Source: Antrihabitans cavernicola | GTDB taxonomy: Bacteria > Actinomycetota > Actinomycetes > Mycobacteriales > Mycobacteriaceae | NCBI RefSeq assembly: GCF_008297975.1 | Contig: NZ_VLNY01000002.1 | Span: forward strand, 434,001-498,000 | Direction of reading: 5' to 3' | DNA: 64,000 nucleotides | Shown: in pieces, positions 25,590 to 35,002 of the stretch | How the letters are laid out: every line of letters starts with the position of its first letter | Position numbering within the stretch: the first letter of the stretch is position 1 | Program-made: the position numbers and the translations under genes | The notes under the pieces: generated by a model | What the model saw: the letters and a program-made list of their open reading frames with translations, nothing else | Database searches by the model: none | What the model was told of the DNA's origin: nothing

Positions 25590-26900
25590 ATGACGCATCG
25601 GTATTGCATCATCGGGGCCGGTTACACCGGCCTCGCGGTGGCGAAGGCGTACGCAGATCTGGGTCTGGACTACGACCATGTCGAGGCCACCGACGCCATC
25701 GGTGGCAATTGGTCCCACGGGGTCTACGACTCGACCCACCTGATCAGCTCGAAGCGCATCACCGAGTACGCGGATTACCCGATGCCCGACGACTACCCGG
25801 ACTTTCCGAGTGCGGCGCAGATGCGCGAGTACCTTCGCTCGTTCGCCCGAACCTTCGGCCTCGACCGCCGCATCTCGTTCGACACGCTGGTGACCGACGT
25901 GTCACCGCTCGACGAGTCCGGTATGGCGGGCTGGCAGGTCACGTTCGACCATGGTGAGCGCCGCGAATACACGGGCGTCGTGATCGCGAACGGGCACTAC
26001 TGGGATACGAAGATCCCCACCTACCCGGGCAAGTTCGCAGGCAGACAGCTTCATTCGAAGGACTACAAGCGTCCGGCAGATCTCGATGGACCCTCCGTGC
26101 TGGTGGTCGGCGCTGGCAACTCCGGCTGCGACCTGGCCGTCGAGGCGGCGTTGACATTCGGCACGGCCGAGTTGTCACTGCGTCGTGCGTACTGGTTCAT
26201 TCCGAAATATGTCTTCGGGATCCCGTCCGGCAATTTCGACGTGGGGTCGGTACCGCTGCCGAAGTCCTTTCAGGAAGCCGTATTTCGATCGATCGTCGCA
26301 CTCGGTATGGGAAGTTTCGGCAACTTCGGTCTGGAGAAGCCCACGCATCGAATCTTCGATCAAGATCTCGTCGTCAACCAACAGCTCCCGTACTTTCTCA
26401 AGCACGGACGCATCAAGACCCGGCCCGAAATTGCCCGATTCGACGGCAACACAGTGCATTTCACCGATGGCACCAGCGGCGAATACGAAACCATCGTGTG
26501 GGCGACGGGCTTCAACACCACGTTTCCGTTTCTTCGTGCCGGCCTGCTCGAGTGGGATCGCGGTCAGCCGAGGCTGGTGTCGCACACCTTCGCGCCCGGA
26601 CTCGCCAATCTGTACTTCGCCGGTCTGGTCGCGCCGCGCTCGGGCGCGGGGGAGTTGCTCACCAACAGCTCCCGACTCTTGGCCGAGGCCGCGGTGCTGC
26701 AACAGAACGTCGAGCGCCCACTGGTCGATTTGTTGTCCGTCGTGTTCAAGCCATCGGCGCAGATCATCGCAGGCGGCCCGGACCTGCGCTGGGAGGTACT
26801 GCGTGGCCGGCTGCTGGTGCGAGCGGCCGCTCGGCTGGCGGCAGTCCCGCAGCCAGGTGTGCTGCGCCCGCTCCTGAACGCGCTGAGCACTGTTGCCTGA
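25590..26900 (+). CDS. Flavin-containing monooxygenase (FMO-type, class B)
   Basis: The protein has 436 residues from ATG 25590, with GGAGAGG directly upstream. It has the FAD-binding GAGYTG at 9-14, an NADPH-binding VVGAGNSG near 170 and the FMO/BVMO-type fingerprint FAGRQLHSKDY near 150-160 (FxGxxxHxxxY). WATGFNTTFPF is the conserved ATG-containing motif. The reaction would be oxygenation of a heteroatom or a ketone. It is the first gene of a five-gene co-directional run under the TetR control region. Confidence 0.9.
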   Translation: MTHRYCIIGAGYTGLAVAKAYADLGLDYDHVEATDAIGGNWSHGVYDSTHLISSKRITEYADYPMPDDYPDFPSAAQMREYLRSFARTFGLDRRISFDTLVTDVSPLDESGMAGWQVTFDHGERREYTGVVIANGHYWDTKIPTYPGKFAGRQLHSKDYKRPADLDGPSVLVVGAGNSGCDLAVEAALTFGTAELSLRRAYWFIPKYVFGIPSGNFDVGSVPLPKSFQEAVFRSIVALGMGSFGNFGLEKPTHRIFDQDLVVNQQLPYFLKHGRIKTRPEIARFDGNTVHFTDGTSGEYETIVWATGFNTTFPFLRAGLLEWDRGQPRLVSHTFAPGLANLYFAGLVAPRSGAGELLTNSSRLLAEAAVLQQNVERPLVDLLSVVFKPSAQIIAGGPDLRWEVLRGRLLVRAAARLAAVPQPGVLRPLLNALSTVA

Positions 26901-26943
26901 GTGCACCGAACATCAACCCCGACAACAACTCTGAGGAGAGCCC

Positions 26944-28182
26944 ATGCCAACCAAGACCCGCACCGTCACTCTCGGTACGCCATTGACGCTGCCGTGCGGA
27001 ATCACTGTGCCGAATCGGATCGCGAAGTCCGCGATGAGTGAACAACTCGGCAACGTCGATGGAAGTCCGTCGCAGACTTTGACCCGCCTCTATAGCGCGT
27101 GGGGTCGCGGGGGCACCGGGCTTCTCATCACAGGCAACGTGATGGTGGATCGGCGCGCCTACGTGGAGCCGCGCAACGTCACGCTCGAGGACGACCGCCA
27201 CCTCGAGGCATTCACCAACTGGGCGCGCGCCGGCGCGCGCCAGGGTTCGGTGATGGTGATGCAGATCAACCATCCGGGTCGGGTCGCGGTAGGGCCGCTG
27301 TACCGTCGGCCGGTCGGACCATCGGCGTTACGACCGCAGGTGCCGGGCTACAACCTCCGAAAGCCACGTGAACTTTCGCTCGACGACATCGCCGATCTGC
27401 GTCGTCGCTACACCTGCGCCGCCGAACTTGCTGTCGCCGCGGGGTTCTCGGGCGTCCAGGTTCATGCCGCGCACGGCTATCTGCTGTCACAGTTCTTGAA
27501 TCCGCTTGCCAACACCCGCACCGACTCCTACGGCGGTGATCCGCAGAACCGGCGTCGCCTGTTGCTCGAGATCGTCGCTGCCGTGCGTGCTGCGATCGGG
27601 CCGAACGCTCTGCTCTCGGTAAAGCTGAACTCGTCGGACTTCCAGCGCGGCGGGCTGTCCGTCGACGAGTCGATCGATGTCGCGCTCGCGCTCGAGGAGG
27701 CGGGTATCGACTTGCTCGAGGTCTCCGGCGGCAATTACGAGGCGCCCGCGATGACGGGTGTGGTTACCGACCGCACGCGTGCCCGGGAAGCCTACTTCCA
27801 CGATTACGTGGACCGGTTGCGGTTGCGGTCCACGATGCCGATCATGCTGACCGGCGGTATCCGCACCGCCGACTTCATGAGCGAGGCACTCGCGGATGGC
27901 TCTGTCGACGTCATCGGCTTGGCCCGCCCCTTCGCTGTACGACCTGACATCGCTGCCCAGCTGTTGGCAGGCGACCTCGAACCGGTCACTCTGCCGTCGG
28001 CGCCCACGCTGCCCAACCTGCCGGGGATTGCGCCCGTCAACTCATACCTGCAATTGGCTTGGCATGCGCAGAATTTCCGAGCGATTGCCGACGGCGCGAA
28101 CTCGGTACGCGGCCCGGGAGCCGCCCGCACCTTGCTCGCCGCAGCAGCAAATGTCACCGTCCACGCCCTGACCCAGCCCTGA
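26944..28182 (+). CDS. NADH:flavin oxidoreductase / old yellow enzyme family
   Basis: The protein has 412 residues and is an FMN TIM-barrel enzyme. The N-terminus has PNRIAKSAMSEQL, with MQINHPGR near 110 and the active-site stretch HAAHGYLLSQFLNP. The phosphate-binding end is MLTGGIRTADF and DVIGLARPF. It lacks the extra Fe-S and dinucleotide domains of 2,4-dienoyl-CoA reductases, so it is the short ene-reductase-like form. The likely reaction is reduction of an activated C=C bond. It starts 43 bp after the FMO gene, and a GAGGAG site is present. Confidence 0.9.
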   Translation: MPTKTRTVTLGTPLTLPCGITVPNRIAKSAMSEQLGNVDGSPSQTLTRLYSAWGRGGTGLLITGNVMVDRRAYVEPRNVTLEDDRHLEAFTNWARAGARQGSVMVMQINHPGRVAVGPLYRRPVGPSALRPQVPGYNLRKPRELSLDDIADLRRRYTCAAELAVAAGFSGVQVHAAHGYLLSQFLNPLANTRTDSYGGDPQNRRRLLLEIVAAVRAAIGPNALLSVKLNSSDFQRGGLSVDESIDVALALEEAGIDLLEVSGGNYEAPAMTGVVTDRTRAREAYFHDYVDRLRLRSTMPIMLTGGIRTADFMSEALADGSVDVIGLARPFAVRPDIAAQLLAGDLEPVTLPSAPTLPNLPGIAPVNSYLQLAWHAQNFRAIADGANSVRGPGAARTLLAAAANVTVHALTQP

Positions 28183-28198
28183 CAGTTCGAGGAGAATC

Positions 28199-28999
28199 AT
28201 GAGCCTGCCCGACCCGACACCCGGTGCTCACGCCGTCGTTACCGGTGCATCGTCCGGTATCGGCGTGGAACTCGCCGAAGGCCTTGCCAGACGGGGCCAT
28301 TCGCTGGTTTTGGTGGCGCGCCGCAAGGATCGCCTCGACCAGCTCGCCGCGACGCTGCGAGCGACACACCACGTCGAGGTCGAGGTCCGGGCGGTCGATC
28401 TGGCCGACCGCGATGCCCGCGCCACCCTGTGCGACGAGCTAGCCTCTCGGGTTGTCACGGTGTTGTGCAACAACGCCGGGTTCGCAACCTACGGCGATCT
28501 CGCCGAGTCGGATCCCGACCGCGAGCGTCGCCAAGTGGAACTGAATTGCGTTGCCGTGCATGATCTCACCTTGGCCGTGTTACCCGGCATGGTGTCACGG
28601 AGGAGCGGCGCGATCCTGATCACCGGCTCCACGGCAGGCAACCAACCCGGACCGCGCAACAGCACCTATTCCGCGACAAAGGCTTTCGCGAATACGCTCG
28701 CCGAATCGTTGCACGCCGAACTGGCAGGCACCGGCGTGGTGTGCACGTTGCTCGCGCCTGGTCCGGTCCGCACCGAATACGCCGAGGCAGCGGGAGTGAG
28801 CAACCTCGACCAACTTGTTCCCGGGCCTTTCTGGGTCTCCGCGCGCACCGCCGCCGAAGAGTCGCTCGACGGTTTGAGCGCGGGGCGCCGCCGGGTGGTG
28901 CCTGGCTTGTTCGCCAAGGTGCAGACCCTCGGCGGGCAGTACTCGCCGCGCGGGCTTGTCGGGCCGATCCTGCGCACCGTCTACGGAAGGGTGAACTGA
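28199..28999 (+). CDS. Short-chain dehydrogenase/reductase
   Basis: A 266-residue classical SDR with TGASSGIG at 15-22, CNNAG near 90, the Ser stretch ITGSTAGNQPG and YSATK near 158. ARRKDRL after strand 2 favours NADP(H). It starts 16 bp after the OYE gene behind GAGGAG. It probably interconverts an alcohol and ketone in the same pathway. Together with the FMO and ene-reductase it suggests processing of a cyclic or alicyclic ketone (inference). Confidence 0.9.
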   Translation: MSLPDPTPGAHAVVTGASSGIGVELAEGLARRGHSLVLVARRKDRLDQLAATLRATHHVEVEVRAVDLADRDARATLCDELASRVVTVLCNNAGFATYGDLAESDPDRERRQVELNCVAVHDLTLAVLPGMVSRRSGAILITGSTAGNQPGPRNSTYSATKAFANTLAESLHAELAGTGVVCTLLAPGPVRTEYAEAAGVSNLDQLVPGPFWVSARTAAEESLDGLSAGRRRVVPGLFAKVQTLGGQYSPRGLVGPILRTVYGRVN

Positions 29000-29000
29000 C

Positions 29001-29777
29001 ATGGGTTGGGAACCCAACACGCGGACCGACGGCCGATCGCTCGCGGCGGACTTGCGTCGCACCTGGAAGATCGGGGATGTCCGGCGCAGCCTCTATCGAG
29101 ACGCCCACTACTTCAGCGCCACTGTGGAAATCGATCCGGCCAAGATGAAGCAGTGGCTACCCGCTGGAGTCACTCTGACCGGGTCGCCGCGCGCCGATTT
29201 GTTCACCGCATTCTTTCCCGACTGCAACTACGGCTCGGTGTATCACGAAGCCGGGCTGTTCGTGCACATCGACACCGTGCAGGGCACCGGCATCCACTGT
29301 CCGTGGATGATCCTCGACGACGATGTTGCGCTGATACTGGGTCGCGAGTTGCTCGGCTACCCCAAGAAGCTCGGTGAAATCGACTGGCAGTTGGGCGATT
29401 CCGATATCCAAGCCGTCGCAGGCAGGCGCGGGACGAAGCTCGTCGACATGCGTGGTCGGCTCGGCGACGTCATCACAGAGCCGCCACCGATCCTGGCCCG
29501 TCCGCATCGCAACGTTGTCGGGCTCAGTGGATTGTTCCCCTCGTTCCTGGTTGCGTTCACGCCCAAGGAAAAGGTGATCGAGGTTCGTCAGATCGAGGAT
29601 TTCGAACTGCAGATCGGTGGCTCCGAACGCGATCCACTCGATCAGATGGGTATCGGACGCGTACTCGACGCGCGCCTGCACCGTGTCGATCTGCACAGCG
29701 GCCCGATACCTCCGCTACCGGTCCGCCCCTACACCCCGCTCTTCGCCGCGACCAGACTGCGTCCACGCATCCTCTGA
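29001..29777 (+). CDS. Acetoacetate decarboxylase family protein
   Basis: The protein has 258 residues. It contains GRELLGYPKKLGEI near 115, the region with the Schiff-base lysine in acetoacetate decarboxylase (GYPKK), and the fold-typical FTAFFPDCNYGSVYHEAGLF. Family members also include cyclases and aldolase-like enzymes, so decarboxylation is not certain. It begins 1 bp after the SDR stop, so it is certainly part of the same operon. Confidence 0.85.
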   Translation: MGWEPNTRTDGRSLAADLRRTWKIGDVRRSLYRDAHYFSATVEIDPAKMKQWLPAGVTLTGSPRADLFTAFFPDCNYGSVYHEAGLFVHIDTVQGTGIHCPWMILDDDVALILGRELLGYPKKLGEIDWQLGDSDIQAVAGRRGTKLVDMRGRLGDVITEPPPILARPHRNVVGLSGLFPSFLVAFTPKEKVIEVRQIEDFELQIGGSERDPLDQMGIGRVLDARLHRVDLHSGPIPPLPVRPYTPLFAATRLRPRIL

Positions 29778-29861
29778 AAGCTCGGCACTCTCGCATCTGG
29801 CGACCGCGGCACATCGGTGCAAAGCTCATTCGTGTCGAGCCGACGTGAAGGAGTTTCGAAC

Positions 29862-30362
29862 GTGACTGTGTATCCCGGCCGATTCACCGCCGACATCGAC
29901 GGCGATTTTGTCGTCTTCCTCATCGGAATGCGACTCAACAATCCAATGAAAGTCCGTCAGTGGTGGCCTGTGGCAGTCGCGATGCCCAAGATGCTGCGCG
30001 TTCTCGACCAGCATCCGGAGATCGGCTGCCTGGGCTACCAGCAGTGGTTCGGGCGCACCACGCTACTGGTGCAGTACTGGCGCGATTTCGACTCGCTCAA
30101 CCGCTTCGCCCGTGACAAGGATCTACCGCATCTCGAACCGTGGCGAAAGTTCAATCGGGCCGTCCGCGACTCCGGTGAGGTCGGGATCTGGCACGAGACG
30201 TACAAGGTCCGCGCCAACGAATACGAGGCGATCTACGGCAACATGCCCGTCTTCGGTCTCGCCGCGGCGGGCGGCCACGGGCCGGTGCGGAACAGAGGGC
30301 AAAGCGCTGCCACCCGGATAGATGCGACGGTCGCAGACGAACCGGTTGTCGAACCCTATTGA
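29862..30362 (+). CDS. DUF4188-type monooxygenase-like protein
   Basis: The protein has 166 residues from GTG 29862, eight bases after AAGGAG. It has the DUF4188 signature (FVVFLIGMRLNNPMKVRQWW, LGYQQWFGRTTLLVQYWRDF, GIWHETY), a ferredoxin-like alpha/beta fold related to cofactor-free antibiotic-biosynthesis monooxygenases or haem-degrading proteins. An 84-bp gap separates it from the decarboxylase-like gene, but direction and context place it in the same cluster. Its reaction is unknown. Confidence 0.82.
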   Translation: MTVYPGRFTADIDGDFVVFLIGMRLNNPMKVRQWWPVAVAMPKMLRVLDQHPEIGCLGYQQWFGRTTLLVQYWRDFDSLNRFARDKDLPHLEPWRKFNRAVRDSGEVGIWHETYKVRANEYEAIYGNMPVFGLAAAGGHGPVRNRGQSAATRIDATVADEPVVEPY

Positions 30363-30383
30363 CCAACGCGATGTGACCGCGAA

Positions 30384-32123
30384 CTACCGAGCAGCGCGAG
30401 CGTCGCCGTCGTCGTCGCGGAAGTCGTTGTCTCGGAAATCGTTGTCGAACCGACGGCGGCGATGCAGATCGTCGCGAAGTTCGACGCTGAACATCGCGTG
30501 CTGTGCGCGGCCAGCTGATTTGGCGCTGTAGAGCGCCGTATCCGCATCGCGCAGCAGATCGAGGCTGGATCGCTCGTCTTCGGTTGTGGCGGTGGTGATT
30601 CCGACACTGGCGTCGACGTGTAGGTCCTCGCCGTCGATCGTGATGGATTGGCCGAGGATCGTTCGGAGGCGGTCGGCTTGGGCTCTGATCGACGGGTCGC
30701 CGGGGTCCGATCGGCTGATCACGACGAACTCGTCGCCGCCGAGTCGACCGACCAGGTCGTTGTTGCGCACAGCGCTTCTCAGCCGTTGCCCGACTATGCA
30801 GAGGACCTCGTCTCCGACGAGGTGCCCGCGGGAATCGTTGATGGCTTTGAAGTTGTCGAGGTCGATGAAGTTGACGACGATGCGGGCGTCGTCCGCGCAG
30901 CGCGTCGGGTCGTCGAGATAGGCGATGATGCCTGCCCGGTTGGCAAGTCCGGTCAACGGATCGTGGGTGGCGTCGTATCGGTGCCGTTCGGCGATGGTGT
31001 GTTGCGTGGTGACGTCGGCGAAGGACACGACGACGGAGGAATGGGGCTCGCCGGGATCGAGCGCGCGACAACTCACCGAAAGCCACAGATCGGAGTCGGA
31101 ACGCCGTAACCGGACAACGGTGCCGTCGCACGAGCGACCTGTACGCAGTGCCAACAAGACCGGGTCGACTACACCGTCGCGGCGTTCGCTCGACGTTGTG
31201 TGGAACGCCACATCGTGTATCGACGCGCCGGGAACGGCACCGTCCGCGAGGCCGAGCAACCTGATGGCGGCGGGGTTCGCCAGCTCGATCGTCTCGTCGG
31301 GTCCGACGACGATGACTCCTTCGTGCAGCGTCGACACCACGCTATGGAAACGCTGGTCCGCCCGCCTTCCGGCGGTTTCGTCGGCGCACATCACGACAAA
31401 ACCGGAGCCGGTCGACGCTACCGACACGCGGACGTCCACGGTGTCACCGTTGCGGCGGTGATGGACCGCGTCGACGGTACCGCCGAGCGCAACTATCGCT
31501 TTCGGGTCCACCGCGGCGCCGACACAGTTCTCGATCCTGGATCCGACGGCCGCTTCCGACGTGCGACCGTAGATTCGTTCGGCGGAGCTGTTCCAGGTTT
31601 CGACGATGCCGTCGGTGGTGACTGCGATGACGGCATCGCTGACGTGATCGACGAGCGCGGCCTGGAATCGCAGTGCGGCGTCCGCCGCTTTCTGCGCCGT
31701 GATGTCGCGCATGATGACCTGAAACGCCGGTCGTCCGTCCCAGACTGTGCGTACCGACACGACCTCGGATTCGATCGGCTCGCCGTCGCCGCGCAGCATC
31801 ACGGCCTCCGAGGGCTCCGAGGCGTCTCCCTCGGCTGTGAGTGCCAAGATTCGCTCGACCATTCCGGGGATCGAGTCGGGGTGGACGAAGTCGGTGATCG
31901 GTCGGCCGATGAGGTCGGTCGCCGAGGCCACCCGGGAGTAGCGAACACCGGCGGGGTTCACGTACACGACCCGCCCGTTTTCGTGGACGACGATGGCGTC
32001 GGGACTCAGTTCCACGAGCAACCGATACCGCTCGGCGAGCGCGACCAGCGCGTTCGCATCGGCCGAACTCGTGGCGGCGACGCCGTCTATCTCCGGCGCT
32101 ACCCCGGACGTGTCGTTCTCCAC
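30384..32123 (-). CDS. PAS-sensor diguanylate cyclase (GGDEF)
   Basis: The protein has 579 residues and no membrane segment. There are probably three PAS domains (about 28-145, 150-265, 268-390), each with the DAI/VNPAG or NSSAERIYG pattern. The GGDEF domain follows (HDPLTGLANRAG near 400; GGDEF near 480), with an inhibitory I-site RNND five residues before GGDEF. It should make cyclic di-GMP in response to a soluble signal. No EAL domain is present. The C-terminus is a short acidic/basic repeat (FDNDFRDNDFRDDDGD). It is divergent from the ketosynthase gene. Confidence 0.92.
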   Translation of the reverse strand: MENDTSGVAPEIDGVAATSSADANALVALAERYRLLVELSPDAIVVHENGRVVYVNPAGVRYSRVASATDLIGRPITDFVHPDSIPGMVERILALTAEGDASEPSEAVMLRGDGEPIESEVVSVRTVWDGRPAFQVIMRDITAQKAADAALRFQAALVDHVSDAVIAVTTDGIVETWNSSAERIYGRTSEAAVGSRIENCVGAAVDPKAIVALGGTVDAVHHRRNGDTVDVRVSVASTGSGFVVMCADETAGRRADQRFHSVVSTLHEGVIVVGPDETIELANPAAIRLLGLADGAVPGASIHDVAFHTTSSERRDGVVDPVLLALRTGRSCDGTVVRLRRSDSDLWLSVSCRALDPGEPHSSVVVSFADVTTQHTIAERHRYDATHDPLTGLANRAGIIAYLDDPTRCADDARIVVNFIDLDNFKAINDSRGHLVGDEVLCIVGQRLRSAVRNNDLVGRLGGDEFVVISRSDPGDPSIRAQADRLRTILGQSITIDGEDLHVDASVGITTATTEDERSSLDLLRDADTALYSAKSAGRAQHAMFSVELRDDLHRRRRFDNDFRDNDFRDDDGDARAAR

Positions 32124-32293
32124 TCAGGCATCCCCCTATGGAATGTGTCTCGCCAATTACACCACCGTCGGCCGACTTCGAGGTCGTCGATCCGCATTCA
32201 TTTGAGCTGTCGACGTAAGCGGTGGTTAATCAAAGGTGTCATGCCCGATTCGGGCGCAGGGCGCTCAGACGCCAACGCAAAAGGAAGACGATC

Positions 32294-33454
32294 ATGAGTC
32301 CAAGCAAAGTAGGCATCACCGGTATCGGCGCGGTCACCGGCTACGGGTGGGGTCGCGAGCACCTGTGGGACGGGCTGTCGTCCGGTAAGCCCGCAGCCGT
32401 TCTGACCGGTGGCTACGGTGTCGGCGACACCGACTCCGGTTGGGTGGTCCGGGTGCCCGAGGGGGGTGATGCCGCAGACGGGTCGACCCGATTCGCTCGC
32501 GCGATGCGTTGGGCGACGCGCGAAGCCATCGACGACGCCCGGCAGCGGGGCTGGCGACCGGGACGTCGAGTCGGGTTGCTGCACGCGGTGGTGTTGGGTG
32601 ACCCCGAGTTGTGGCAGTCGTTCAGCTCCGAAGCAGGCGCGAAGCTGTCCGTCCGCGACTATCTGGGACTGGTGCCGTCTACCCCCGTCTCGATGCTCAT
32701 GCGCGAGTTCGGGTTTCACGGTCCCGCGATGAACGTGTCGGCCATGTGCACGTCCGGGAGTGCCGGCATGCTGACCGCAAAAGCGTGGCTCGATGCGGAC
32801 GTTGTCGACGACGTCGTCTTCGTCACGACCGACCTGTCCGCAACACCACAGATCGTGTCGCAGTTCGTGCGGCTCGGGGTGGCTGTCACCGACGCGGAAC
32901 CGCTGAATGCGTGCAGGCCGTTCCAAGAGGGCAGCCGCGGTTTCACGTTCGGGGAGGCAGCCGTCGCGTACGTACTGTCGCGCAGGCCCGGCGGCGGCTA
33001 CACGAACGTTCTGGGCGGGGCGATGTCACACGACGGTTTCCACGTCACGTCGGTCGATCCCGCGTTGACGCAGGTGCGAGCCTGCTTCGAGGATGCGGTT
33101 GCCAACGCCGGCATCGACTTCGGTCAGGTGGCGTATCTCAATGCCCACGGGCCGGGGACTCAGCAGTGCGACGGCGCCGAAGCCGAGATCCTCGACACTC
33201 TGCTGCCGGAGTCCGCGCACATCTATTCGGTGAAACCCCTTGCGGGACATTGCCAGGCCGCTGCCGCTGCCGTCGAGATCGCGGCGACGGCGTTGAGTCA
33301 CGATCGCGGGGTGATCCCGGCACCGCCCATCGTTGCCAACGCCCACCCGCGGCTGCTCGACGGTTCGACGCCGGCCACCCACGGGATCACGCTCAAGTCC
33401 TCGCTCGGGATGGGTGGCCACAACGCCGTCCTCGTGCTGGAACCTGCAGGCTGA
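32294..33454 (+). CDS. Orphan beta-ketoacyl-ACP synthase (KAS II-like)
   Basis: The protein has 386 residues from ATG 32294 behind AAGGAAG. It is a thiolase-fold condensing enzyme with nucleophile Cys152 in SAMCTSGSAG, first His285 in NAHGPGT (Pro replaces the usual Thr), and K314/H319 in KPLAGH. The triad is complete, so it should be active. No acyl carrier protein or other fatty-acid or polyketide gene lies nearby, so its acyl partner is unknown. The nearest homologs are likely FabF-like enzymes of actinobacterial lipid or secondary metabolism. Confidence 0.88.
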   Translation: MSPSKVGITGIGAVTGYGWGREHLWDGLSSGKPAAVLTGGYGVGDTDSGWVVRVPEGGDAADGSTRFARAMRWATREAIDDARQRGWRPGRRVGLLHAVVLGDPELWQSFSSEAGAKLSVRDYLGLVPSTPVSMLMREFGFHGPAMNVSAMCTSGSAGMLTAKAWLDADVVDDVVFVTTDLSATPQIVSQFVRLGVAVTDAEPLNACRPFQEGSRGFTFGEAAVAYVLSRRPGGGYTNVLGGAMSHDGFHVTSVDPALTQVRACFEDAVANAGIDFGQVAYLNAHGPGTQQCDGAEAEILDTLLPESAHIYSVKPLAGHCQAAAAAVEIAATALSHDRGVIPAPPIVANAHPRLLDGSTPATHGITLKSSLGMGGHNAVLVLEPAG

Positions 33455-33461
33455 CAGCAAG

Positions 33462-33499
33462 CCACCCCGGATGCGGCGACATCGTCGCTTCCGGGGTGG
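33462..33499. terminator. Bidirectional terminator between ketosynthase and monooxygenase genes
   Basis: A perfect 10-bp outer stem (CCACCCCGGA with TCCGGGGTGG) encloses an inner 5-bp stem GCGAC/GTCGC. It lies 8 bp after one stop and 21 bp from the convergent stop. Confidence 0.8.
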
Positions 33500-33520
33500 A
33501 GCGGCGGCATGGACGACCTG

Positions 33521-35002
33521 CTACACGCGCGCTGCGGCGACCCCCGTCGAGAAATGCAGCGCGTCGTCGTCGATCTTGCCGTGCCGCAACTGCGGTGCAT
33601 CGCGGTAATAGTCGTTGAGAACCATGAACGGCTTCCGAGTGCCCTGCCTGGGCAACACCGCATCGCCGCGCTTGATGTAACCCGATTTCAGCGCGTCACC
33701 CATCACCGATTCCTTGGACCTGTCATGAGAGTCGGCGGTAGCGACCACCTGCGTGTAACCGGCTTTGTCCATATGTGAGAGGAGGCGACAGAAGTATTCG
33801 GCCGCGATGTCGGCCTTGAGTGTCCACGATGCGTTCGTGTAGCCGAGGACGAACATCGCGTTCGGCACACCGTCCAGCAGCACGCCCTTGTAGATGACAT
33901 GCTCACGCGTGTCGACGGGATTGCCGTCGACAGTCATCTGCATGCCACCGGCTATCTGAAGCTGCAAACCCGTTGCGGCCACGATGATGTCGGCGTCCAG
34001 GTGCTCACCAGATTTCAGGTCGATGCCCGTCTCGGTGAACTTCTCGATGTGGTCGGTGACGATCGATGCCGTGCCTTTTCGGAGCGCCTTGAACAGATCG
34101 GCTCTGGGCACGACGCAGAGTCGCTCGTCCCACGGGTTGTACGACGGCGTGAAGTGCTTCATGTCGATATCGGGTCCCACTTGCGCGCGCACCATGCTCA
34201 AGATGAACTTGCGCGCAACCGCGGGTGCGTTGCGGGACAGTTCGAAAAGGCCGCGCTGCAGGGCGATGTTGCGTGCCCGGCCTGCTTTGTAGATCGCCGA
34301 CTGCGGAAGTCGGAGGCGCTTGAGATTTCCCGCAACCGGGTCTTCCGCAGGCAACGGGAGAATGTAGGTGGGCGATCGCTGCAGCATGGTCACCGATGCG
34401 GCATCGCCCGCCATGGCGGGGACCAAGGTGATCGCGGTCGCCCCGCTGCCGATCACGACGACGCGTTTGCCTGTGTAATCGAGATCTTCGGGCCAGTGCT
34501 GCGGGTGAACGATGTCGCCGGCGAAATCGTCTTCGCCCGGGAAAGTCGGGCGAAAGCCCTCGTCGTAGTTGTAGTAGCCGGTGGCTCCGACGAGGAATTT
34601 GCTGGTGTACGTCTCGGAATTCCCGGTCGTTTCGTCGAACGCCTCGACGGTCCAGATGCCGTCCGCGGACGACCAATCCGCCCGGACGACCTTGCGGCCG
34701 AATCGGATGTTCTCGGTGACGCCGTACTCGTCGGCCGTCGCCTTGATGTACTCGCGGATGCTCGTTCCGTCGGCGAGGATCTTGGTCCCGTGCCACGGTC
34801 GGAAGTGGTAGCCGAAGGTGTACATGTCGGAATCGGAGCGAATCCCCGGGTACCGGAATAGATCCCAGGTCCCGCCGATTGCGTTGCGCCGCTCCAGAAT
34901 TGCGTAAGTCTTGCCGGTCTTCTCACGCTTCAAGTGACACGCGGTACCGATCCCCGAGATGCCGGCGCCGATGATCAAGATGTCGAAATCCGTTGTGGTC
35001 AT
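33521..35002 (-). CDS. Baeyer-Villiger flavin monooxygenase (EthA-like)
   Basis: The protein has 493 residues from ATG 35002; a longer frame to 35482 lies inside the hydrolase gene and is rejected. It has the FAD site GAGISG at 12-17, the Baeyer-Villiger fingerprint FAGDIVHPQHWP (FxGxxxHxxxWP) near 165 and an NADPH site VIGSGATA. Its layout resembles M. tuberculosis EthA. The enzyme should convert ketones to esters. Its ATG overlaps the stop of the upstream hydrolase (ATGA), so ester hydrolysis is the likely next step. Confidence 0.92.
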   Translation of the reverse strand: MTTTDFDILIIGAGISGIGTACHLKREKTGKTYAILERRNAIGGTWDLFRYPGIRSDSDMYTFGYHFRPWHGTKILADGTSIREYIKATADEYGVTENIRFGRKVVRADWSSADGIWTVEAFDETTGNSETYTSKFLVGATGYYNYDEGFRPTFPGEDDFAGDIVHPQHWPEDLDYTGKRVVVIGSGATAITLVPAMAGDAASVTMLQRSPTYILPLPAEDPVAGNLKRLRLPQSAIYKAGRARNIALQRGLFELSRNAPAVARKFILSMVRAQVGPDIDMKHFTPSYNPWDERLCVVPRADLFKALRKGTASIVTDHIEKFTETGIDLKSGEHLDADIIVAATGLQLQIAGGMQMTVDGNPVDTREHVIYKGVLLDGVPNAMFVLGYTNASWTLKADIAAEYFCRLLSHMDKAGYTQVVATADSHDRSKESVMGDALKSGYIKRGDAVLPRQGTRKPFMVLNDYYRDAPQLRHGKIDDDALHFSTGVAAARV

